In this document: positions 52,410-61,952 of the stretch, piece by piece
How positions within the stretch are numbered: position 1 is the stretch's first letter
Layout of the letters: the number at the start of each line of letters is the position of its first letter
DNA from: Halomonas sp. 1513
Lineage (GTDB): Bacteria; Pseudomonadota; Gammaproteobacteria; Pseudomonadales; Halomonadaceae
Direction of reading: 5' to 3'
Assembly (NCBI GenBank): GCA_001971685.1
Contig: CP019326.1
Span: 310,001 to 374,000, forward strand
DNA length: 64,000 bases
The notes under the pieces: generated by a model
What the model was told of the DNA's origin: nothing
Databases searched by the model: none
What the model saw: only the letters and a program-made list of their open reading frames with translations
Made by a program: the position numbers and the translations under genes

Positions 52410-52530
52410 TCAAGTGGAGAATCCATGCTCTAGCCTGCCTATCCGGTCCAACGCCAGCTTAAGGTTCACCTGCATGACATCGATGGGGCGCTTCCCCCCA
52501 AGCCCTCTGCCTCTTTGTGTAACCAGTGGT
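52410..52530 (-). pseudogene. DUF2384 antitoxin C-terminal remnant (copy B)
   Basis: Reads RGLGGKRPIDVMQVNLKL then RIGRLEHGFST on the minus strand. It matches the remnant at 37931-38122 but is cut off by unrelated sequence near 52530, about 60 bp before an IS3 end. Confidence 0.65.
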
Positions 52531-52589
52531 ACGGGTCCCGTGAACACACCTTTCGTTGAGCCCTGACTTCGATGACGGTAGGTGTCCAC

Positions 52590-52700
52590 TGAATCGTCCC
52601 GGGTTTCGTAGACACCTCCAAGCCTTATATGGACTTCCCCCGGTGCAGTAGACACTCCTGGTCTAGGGCCATCAGAAGTGACACAACTGTGATCGTCAGG
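52590..52700. repeat. IS3 family end, copy 1 of a ~111-bp repeat
   Basis: Begins TGAATCGTCCCGGGTTTCGT and matches 58080-58190 along its length with scattered differences. The IS21 element begins 7 bp after it. Confidence 0.7.
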
Positions 52701-52865
52701 TATAGAGCGACAATCAAGATGAGAGTCACGCGACAATCAAGATGAGAAAGCCGAGGCTTTGTGTCGTCGAGGTCGTAAGGGCCTAGCCCGAACGACCTCG
52801 ACGAGCGAAGGACGGCGGAATCCCCAAGGGGATCCCACCGGGTGATCGCGGCTAACTCGGCTTAG

Positions 52866-55277
<2,412 letters not shown>

Positions 55278-55351
55278 CAGCGAAGGGGCCGCGACATCCC
55301 GCTTCTCATCCTGATTGTCGCTGGCTTTTTTATCCAGATTGACGCGCTACA

Positions 55352-55684
55352 GCTGATGGCCGTTTGGCGCCGACATCCCATAGATAAAGTGCTAATGCAC
55401 TCGGATCAGGGTACGCAGTTTGGAGTGACGATTGGCATCGTTTCTGCCTTGCCCACAACCTCGACCCCAGTATGATTCGACGGGGTAACTGTTGGGATAA
55501 CGCCGTGGCTGAATCTTTCATCAGCAGCCTGAAGAAAGAGCGGATCCGGAAACGGATCTGCAAAACCCGTGACCTCGCCAGGGCCGATGTGTTCGACTAC
55601 ATCGAAGTGTTTTACAACCGGATCCGACGTCATACCCAGTTGGGTGGCGTCAGTCCAGAGGCCTTTGAAATGGCCTCCGTTTGA
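55352..55684 (+). pseudogene. IS3 family transposase OrfB, 3' remnant
   Basis: LMAVWRRHPIDKVLMHSDQG begins the remnant; after one lost base near 55420 it continues MIRRGNCWDNAVAESFISSL, then VFDYIEVFYNRIRRH and SPEAFEMASV. This is the C-terminal DDE region of an IS3-group OrfB, in which the final Glu is in the AESFISSLKKE block. It is the probable right side of the IS3 relic whose left end is at 52590. Confidence 0.82.
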
Positions 55685-55917
55685 GGCTGAGGGGTGTCAC
55701 GAGTGTTGGGCGAAGTCCAAACATGGAAAGATCAGGTGCAGGACAAACACAAGGTAAATATGCTTACAGCTAATGCGGATGAGACCCTAACATTAGGCTC
55801 TTGGTAAATGAATAATTCAATTAAGAAATAATAAAATCAAGCTTATTTTTAGGGAGGCATTATTAATGCTCGGCATAAAGAGTTTTCCTTTATATAATAT
55901 TTACGAAGGCGCTAGCA
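55685..55917. other. AT-rich gene-free spacer
   Basis: About 230 bp, AT-rich after 55740, with no supported gene. Probable 3' region of the leftward lipase-like gene. Confidence 0.4.
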
Positions 55918-57330
55918 CTATCCATATATCTTTTTTAATATCTCCCCGTAATGTTCTTTCCATTTCATGTGCGAATATACTAAATTATTGCAATTTACAT
56001 TATGAACATTGTCGACATTCTTGACTACGAGGGGGCTAATACCGATCGGATTACTCAGCCCTGCATTGGTTGTTCTATAAAGGTAGGCCAAAACACTATC
56101 TTCACTGCTATAACAATTATATAAATCTCCATCTACTGCTTGCAGTGCTTCCCACCACCCTTTTTGGTCATTTTTTCCAACTGCTCCCCCGAGCAAGATA
56201 ACATCATTTATGTACTTTTTTTTCTTAGTGCTTAGCGCTTCCAAGGTATAGTAGATTACTCGGCAACCTAAGGAATGACCTACTAGGTTATATTTCTGTC
56301 CTTCAGTCCGAGATATTGCTTCTGCCACCTGCACTCCAGTTTGAGCGGCTCGCATCATTGCAGAATGCCATGGATTTGCAGCCAAATCTCGAATCATTAG
56401 CATCCATGCCATAGGTGAAAGTTTGGAGGCTGAAGCTTTGCCGCCAGACGACGCAATGCGAATAAGCATTTCCCTGGCACTTCTCTTACCGACACCGTAT
56501 GCAAATGCTTTACCCAATTTAATATTAGTTTTTGACGCCCAGTTTACACCGTAAATTTTATGATTAGAATCATAATTTAATTGTCTGATGATCCAATCAT
56601 GAAAATTCAGTTCATTTTCTTGAGTGAACCCATTAATGAAAATTGTACGATTATCAGTTTCGTTATCAAGAAGCTTTCTTATCTTAAAGCTCTTGTCATC
56701 AGCATAGTACTGGTTAGCTAGCACACCACCCATCACCCCTCCAAGGGCAAGACCTGATGCACTAATAATGGTAGTCCCCGCTGCAACAGAGCCACCAATT
56801 GCTGCCAATGATGCGGAAGTAAGTGAGGCCCCATACAAACCAGAAATAGCTGTTCCTTTGGCTGTTGCTCCTAGTAACCCCATCTTTCCTAGTGAAGCAG
56901 CTATCGGTGCTGCACCTGTTCCACCTGATAGAGCGACTCCTGCAACACCAGCCACACCTGCTACACCAAAACCAGCATATTTTCCATACCTTGACAAATT
57001 TTTTACGTCCCGCTTAAATATATCATCGTAATCGCTGACCTCTCCAATTTTCATTTTTAAGCGCTCAAAGCTCGCAATTGTTCCATCGTGCTCTGCGCAA
57101 AGTTCATTGTTCCAAGTTTGCGTGAATTTTCCCTGCCCCCAGATTTCCATTTGTTCTAACACTTCATCTTTTGGCCTTCCCTTAGTCATGTTTTTGCAGT
57201 ACCGGCACTCCAATGTATGATTTTCACATTTTGAACATACATACAAATTTCGACTTAGTCGGCTTGCTTCTTTTAGTGTGTGGTGTGATTTTTCAAAACA
57301 CCATGAGCAGTATGAGTTTTTTATACTCAT
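55918..57330 (-). CDS. DUF726-like alpha/beta hydrolase with N-terminal zinc ribbon and glycine-rich membrane region
   Basis: A 470-residue, visibly AT-rich gene. Residues 1-80 hold cysteine pairs (CSWC, CSKC, CRYC) of a zinc ribbon. Residues about 120-215 are a Gly/Ala-rich hydrophobic stretch (VAGVAGVALSGGTGAAP, ASGLALGGVMGGVLA) able to enter a membrane. The C-terminal part is a hydrolase: nucleophile elbow YNLVGHSLGCRVIYY, Asp candidate in LLGGAVGKND, His candidate in SHMKWKEHY. This arrangement resembles DUF726/TMCO4-type lipases. A membrane-attacking defence effector is a reasonable hypothesis, not shown. Confidence 0.72.
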   Translation of the reverse strand: MSIKNSYCSWCFEKSHHTLKEASRLSRNLYVCSKCENHTLECRYCKNMTKGRPKDEVLEQMEIWGQGKFTQTWNNELCAEHDGTIASFERLKMKIGEVSDYDDIFKRDVKNLSRYGKYAGFGVAGVAGVAGVALSGGTGAAPIAASLGKMGLLGATAKGTAISGLYGASLTSASLAAIGGSVAAGTTIISASGLALGGVMGGVLANQYYADDKSFKIRKLLDNETDNRTIFINGFTQENELNFHDWIIRQLNYDSNHKIYGVNWASKTNIKLGKAFAYGVGKRSAREMLIRIASSGGKASASKLSPMAWMLMIRDLAANPWHSAMMRAAQTGVQVAEAISRTEGQKYNLVGHSLGCRVIYYTLEALSTKKKKYINDVILLGGAVGKNDQKGWWEALQAVDGDLYNCYSSEDSVLAYLYRTTNAGLSNPIGISPLVVKNVDNVHNVNCNNLVYSHMKWKEHYGEILKKIYG

Positions 57331-58079
57331 TATATCTTCCCTGTGCCTAACTTCGACTTATTAAAGTCTCCGTATGATTCGATTTTATACGACCCAGATG
57401 GTTAGCTTATAACTAAACCGCACTGGATATTATTTCCCAAGTATCATTATAAGTTTTTTGTAACATTTTCTTGGATGTCCATTTTCAGTCTTCTGCACCC
57501 TTCCCTTGATCGAAAGCACTGGCCGCCATGTGAGCAGCCACGCTACCGCCGAGGGAACCTGACGTGAGCTGACGTCTCCCTTGCGCGGAGGCCTGAAGTG
57601 ACGCCGATTTGAGGCATCAGGCGTATTCATACTTTCACACTACAGACTAATCAATCTTTTTTCGACTTGCGAATGTCGGTCTTGATGCGAGTCAAAGAAG
57701 TGCTGTACCGATCAAGGGCTGAGGGGGCTAAAGCCGGTGCATATCCGGCCCCACGTCATGATGAGCCTGTCTGTACTGGCTCAGGCGAAGGCCAGATCGG
57801 CGGCAGGCATTGCCTCGTTTTAATCGAACGTCCTGTGCTGAGGTGCCCGATTTGCCCTAGCGATCGTCAATCATGGTCAATCGACACGACGGCGCTCTTT
57901 GTGGTGAGCCCCTAAGCCAGTTCGCGGGGTTACAAATAGATCGCCTTTCATTTCAACGATGCCGATGACGAGGGCCTGGAAACCTTGCTAGATCACCATC
58001 TGACAAGCCCACACCGCTGCGCCATGTCATTCATTTCCCGCCAGACCCAGCCACGGACAATCAGGCCTTATGACATATT
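57331..58079. other. Gene-poor junk region
   Basis: About 750 bp. Short frames on both strands have no ribosome sites and no family resemblance. The first 150 bp are AT-rich (probable promoter of the lipase-like gene); the rest is GC-rich, decayed sequence. Confidence 0.45.
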
Positions 58080-58190
58080 TGAATCGTCCCGGTTTTCGTA
58101 GACACCACCAGGTCTTACATGGACTTCCCCCGGTGCAATAGACACTTCTAGTCTATGGCCATCAGAAGTGACCCACCTGTGATCGTCAGC
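58080..58190. repeat. IS3 family end, copy 2 of a ~111-bp repeat
   Basis: Starts TGAATCGTCCCGGTTTTCGT; matches 52590-52700. Same orientation. No IS3 genes follow here. Confidence 0.7.
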
Positions 58191-58560
58191 TGAGCGACTT
58201 CTGCTTCAGCCGGTAGCTGGCTTCGATGGCCTTCTGCCCGATACCGAAGCTCAGGTGGGTCTGCCCACCTCCGGAGAGCCGATAGACACCAGATTCTCGC
58301 GTTAGCCGAAGAAGGCGAAGTCCAGCAGGTCGTTGATCTGGCACTTGACGATGGCGGTCTGGTTTCGATAACGGACCCTCCAACTGCTTGTCGTGCGGGA
58401 ACCCAGTCTGGCGCCGGTATAGGTCGATGCGCTTCACCTCGCGGATCGAGCGCTTGTGCTCGACCAGCGTGTCAGCGAAGCCCTGACAAAAGACCTCGTT
58501 GGCCTAGATCTGAGCCAGCAGTACGGTGAGACCGCCGTCGATGTATCCCAAGAACAGGCT
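58186..58560 (-). pseudogene. IstB-like ATPase remnant (second IS21 type)
   Basis: The minus strand reads LYRRQTGFPHDKQLEG, then in the same or shifted frames GGGQTHLSFGIGQKAIEASY, a decayed Walker A region (family form GPVGTGKTHLAIALG). Several stops. Low sequence quality makes the exact limits unsure. Confidence 0.5.
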
Positions 58561-58933
58561 GAGACAGCGCCCTGCAGTCAGCTAAATTTGTCCCCTGGGG
58601 CAGCTACTGATGGCCGCTAAAGCGGCCATGCTGAGCGGCATTTTCGCGAGCGGTGATCTGGGGCCGGCGGAGCCTCATCGTCGCGATCTCGGCTCCGAGC
58701 CTGGACAGTGCGTATTCCGGCGAACGGGACCGGTCATTCCGGCGATTGTGACCGATCTGCTCACTGCTCTCGCGCCGCCTCAGGCTCTGTAAGCTGACCT
58801 GTCACGATGTGGCTATTGCGGCTGCGTGCGGCAAGGGATTGATGGCTCTTAAATTCGGGCTTGTCGCGCTCAAGGTTTACACGGCACAGCCGATACCCTA
58901 CATGGATGGTTAAGGTAACCTGCAAGGAGTTCC
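58561..58933. other. Gene-free stretch before the recombinase trio
   Basis: Around 370 bp containing a small inverted repeat (GGCCGCTAAAGCGGCC, 58611-58626) and no supported gene. It should carry the promoter of the three-gene run that follows. Confidence 0.4.
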
Positions 58934-59461
58934 ATGCCAGATATTCCCCTGTCAAAGATCAAGTCACCATCCGGTGCCCTTGGGGAAATTGAGCGCACAA
59001 GCATCGCGCTGGCAAACCAGTCGGCGCTTTCTTCATGGTTGGATCCGGAGCTTGTCAGTGTACTGCTGTGCTCTCACCCGGTGTCAGTGAAAAAGGTGTC
59101 TCGTCACTATGAGGTAGTGAGTGGTTTTAGGGCATTTCATGCCGCCAGAGAGCTTCTGGACAGTGATGAAAGCATCGTGGTAGGGGTGATGGAATCCGAA
59201 GAGCCTGATCTAGTGAAATGGGCGCTTTTCGAACTGATTACGCATAGCCTGTTACATCTCCCGGCCTCACCAGAGGCGAGAGAAATTGTTTACAGGCAGC
59301 TAAAAAAACTTGTCTCCGCGCTTAGAAATAAGCATGGGGTCAAGGTGACAAAAGATTTATCTGCCAAAAGTTTGAAAACCATGATGGGATTGGAAGAGGT
59401 GCGTATCACGCGCGCTAGAAAGCGAAAGTCTGAACTCCAAAGAATGCTGGAGCGTTCGTAG
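58934..59461 (+). CDS. ParB-like nuclease-fold small protein of a recombinase trio
   Basis: A 175-residue protein, AAGGAG 5 bp before the ATG. The start MPDIPLSKIKSP and the core YEVVSGFRAFHAARELLDSD with IVVGVMES follow the ParB/sulfiredoxin-like pattern (IPLxxI...YEVVxGxRxxxAA...IxV). The C-terminal third is helical and basic (RARKRKSELQRML). It lies 1 bp before the next gene, so the three are co-translated. Probably a DNA-binding accessory protein for the recombinases; inferred. Confidence 0.7.
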   Translation: MPDIPLSKIKSPSGALGEIERTSIALANQSALSSWLDPELVSVLLCSHPVSVKKVSRHYEVVSGFRAFHAARELLDSDESIVVGVMESEEPDLVKWALFELITHSLLHLPASPEAREIVYRQLKKLVSALRNKHGVKVTKDLSAKSLKTMMGLEEVRITRARKRKSELQRMLERS

Positions 59462-59462
59462 T

Positions 59463-61952
59463 ATGGCCAAAGACTATGATCTGGAGCTGTTGTCAGAACT
59501 CTCTGGCGTGGCACCATTAAAGATTAAAAGTCTGTTGGGGCTATTGATGGCGCCTGACGATAATCCACAGCTTCTCCTGGTCTTGACAAACCTCCGGTGT
59601 GCACTAAAAGCCGTTGAGAGATTTCCTAGTGTTCGTGAAGATCTGGAAGGGCGAGATATTAATGAGGGAGAGGGAAGCCTGTTTGGATATCTGGATGTTA
59701 TTTCCAGGTTGGCCGATGCCCTTTCTGTCGTCGAGACGCCTAAATGCCCTGATGCATGGCTTGAGAGCTCAGGTAATCCACGTGGCATTATCAATGCACA
59801 CCCAGAATGGGCCATGTTGATCTTTCCACATGATGCAAAATGCCACGAAGCGCTATCTTTCTGGCAGCATGCTGGTGTTGTTATTGCATGCTCATTTCTT
59901 CAAAGAGCTCGTCATCGGGAGCGTATTGGCTCTGAGATCACTGCGGCTTGCCGTGACATACGTTCGATCGCTAATGGCAAATATTCCCATGAGCTTCTAA
60001 ATGAGATTAATGAAAATGATACGCTTGATACTTATCATCTCAATTATCTGATCAAGGACGACGAGATTGTCAAGCAACTCTCGGGTGTTGAGCTGCTAGT
60101 GCGTAAGGTGCTTCGCCACAAAGGGAAGACGAGAGAGGGGGGAGGGAGTGGCGGTAGCAAGGGAAAAGTAGTTGAGATAAAGCTTGTAGAAGCCGATGAT
60201 GGTGATGAAGAAAATGAGGGGCCAGAGCAGTCAGTTCAGCTATTGGAGTCGATAGATGACGAGCATACCCAGAGTCGACAGCGTGCAGTAGGTTTACACC
60301 CAAAGGAAGACCAGGCGTTACGAGCCGTATCTTTTTCGGAAAGTAAGTCATCACCCACGTTGGGTTTTGATCCTTATGATCTAGTCAGGCGCCAAGAGCT
60401 TCAAGTCAAGCACATAAGCTCGACCAACCAGCGACTTCCCTATCGTTATTCGAGTCTTAGTCGTATTGAGTTAGCAGTGGCCGCCAGAGAGGCTGTGCAC
60501 CTTTTCTCCGGGCATGGGCGGTTTGAAGAGCGTGATGATATTGGCGTCTATGCAGGTTTGCTATTGATGCTGATGATATGGCTGGGTCGCCCTGTTGATC
60601 AAATTCTGGAAATGAGAGTTTATCCTGATATCGATGCTCTCCCCGAAAGTAAAAAGAATGTGATTGCCTTTCTTGCGAAGGAGCAAGCATTCGTTTTACC
60701 AATTCCGTCTCCAGAGTCGCGCAACAGTCTTCAAGAAGATGCTAAAAGATTGCTTTATGAAGCGGGGGAGAGTGTGCATGCCCACGTGGATGATGCTGTT
60801 ATTGTAGCGAGCCCGGTGCGAATACATAAATTTCTATCTCGCATAGTGATGGAGCGTAAAAAGCGCACAAAATATCGCATTATTTTCCCTGAAGACCTCC
60901 GTCAATCAATAGAAGTAGAAATGCGGTCGGCTGTCTCAAGAGTTAATCGCAGCCATCGTATGCGCTTGACGCCTTTGAGAATCAGCCAGGCACTATTCGA
61001 TGAGGTAGTGCGGTGCTCTAGTGACTGGGTGGATGCCTACCTGCTGACCGGGCACCAGTTTACGATCACGGAAGTGGCTGCCCATTACTACAGTGTTCCT
61101 GCTGGTTACCTGGTGAATCTATACCATGAGGCTGTCTTGTCACTGCGGAATGATATTTATCAACACCTTAATGTCGACGAGCGAAACTATTACAATTTCA
61201 ATCAGCTGATAAATAATGATGGAGACCATGGCAGCAAGCTGAACATTAAGCCCATGCTTTTGGTGCGCCTTGTCAGGCATTTAAAGCATGATCTTAGATC
61301 ATCGTCTCGTCTTCCTTTGGATGAGGAGACCTGGAGGGAAGTTCACAATTCCCTTGTGGCATACATAGCATTTTGGCTGCTTTTTGCAACCGGCTTCCGA
61401 GCTGTTAATGATCTGGTTTTTCGCTGGCGGGAAATCGACTTCGACACAGGATTCTTAGTGATTTCTGACAAAGATGATGAATCCATGAGCCAAGCAAGAG
61501 TGGTCTGGCTATTGCCAGAGCTGCGAGAACAAATCCGCTACTATGCCAGTCACCTTGCGGTTCTACAATCCAGGGTATTTTACCGTGAATCACTTCATGA
61601 CCAGATCGAAGAGGTGCTGAGCGAACCACATTCAAACGTTCCCCTTATGTTTTTTATCAGTGAAAGCTGGCAAATGGTTAAGCTCTCGCCAGAGAATCTT
61701 CGACGTCAGGTCCCGATTTTTACGCTGCCGATTAACAGCAGCCGGCACTACCTACGCAGTGCCCTGCGTAGTGAAGGTATCCGTGCAGAGGTGGTCAATG
61801 CTTTTATGGGGCACGCCCAACAAGGTCAGGAGCCCTTCGGGGCCAGCTCGACGTTGACGCCTGTCGAGATGTTTCGCGAACTGGCACCTACGCTCAGCAA
61901 GATGCGACAGGAGGCTGGCTGGACCGCGCAATTGGGGCTTGCTGATGGCTGA
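59463..61952 (+). CDS. Large tyrosine-recombinase-fold protein lacking an obvious nucleophilic Tyr
   Basis: An 829-residue protein, about twice the size of a standard integrase. The C-terminal ~200 residues have the fold's signature: FATGFRAVNDLVFRW (Arg I), ISDKDDE (candidate Lys), SSRHYLRSALRSEG (HxxR) and NAFMGHAQQGQEPFG (His III). The Tyr expected about 9-12 residues after GH is not there (QEPFGASSTLTPVEMF has no Tyr). The N-terminal ~600 residues are unique, including an acidic/Gly linker near 220-245. It overlaps the next gene by 8 bp. Confidence 0.75.
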   Translation: MAKDYDLELLSELSGVAPLKIKSLLGLLMAPDDNPQLLLVLTNLRCALKAVERFPSVREDLEGRDINEGEGSLFGYLDVISRLADALSVVETPKCPDAWLESSGNPRGIINAHPEWAMLIFPHDAKCHEALSFWQHAGVVIACSFLQRARHRERIGSEITAACRDIRSIANGKYSHELLNEINENDTLDTYHLNYLIKDDEIVKQLSGVELLVRKVLRHKGKTREGGGSGGSKGKVVEIKLVEADDGDEENEGPEQSVQLLESIDDEHTQSRQRAVGLHPKEDQALRAVSFSESKSSPTLGFDPYDLVRRQELQVKHISSTNQRLPYRYSSLSRIELAVAAREAVHLFSGHGRFEERDDIGVYAGLLLMLMIWLGRPVDQILEMRVYPDIDALPESKKNVIAFLAKEQAFVLPIPSPESRNSLQEDAKRLLYEAGESVHAHVDDAVIVASPVRIHKFLSRIVMERKKRTKYRIIFPEDLRQSIEVEMRSAVSRVNRSHRMRLTPLRISQALFDEVVRCSSDWVDAYLLTGHQFTITEVAAHYYSVPAGYLVNLYHEAVLSLRNDIYQHLNVDERNYYNFNQLINNDGDHGSKLNIKPMLLVRLVRHLKHDLRSSSRLPLDEETWREVHNSLVAYIAFWLLFATGFRAVNDLVFRWREIDFDTGFLVISDKDDESMSQARVVWLLPELREQIRYYASHLAVLQSRVFYRESLHDQIEEVLSEPHSNVPLMFFISESWQMVKLSPENLRRQVPIFTLPINSSRHYLRSALRSEGIRAEVVNAFMGHAQQGQEPFGASSTLTPVEMFRELAPTLSKMRQEAGWTAQLGLADG

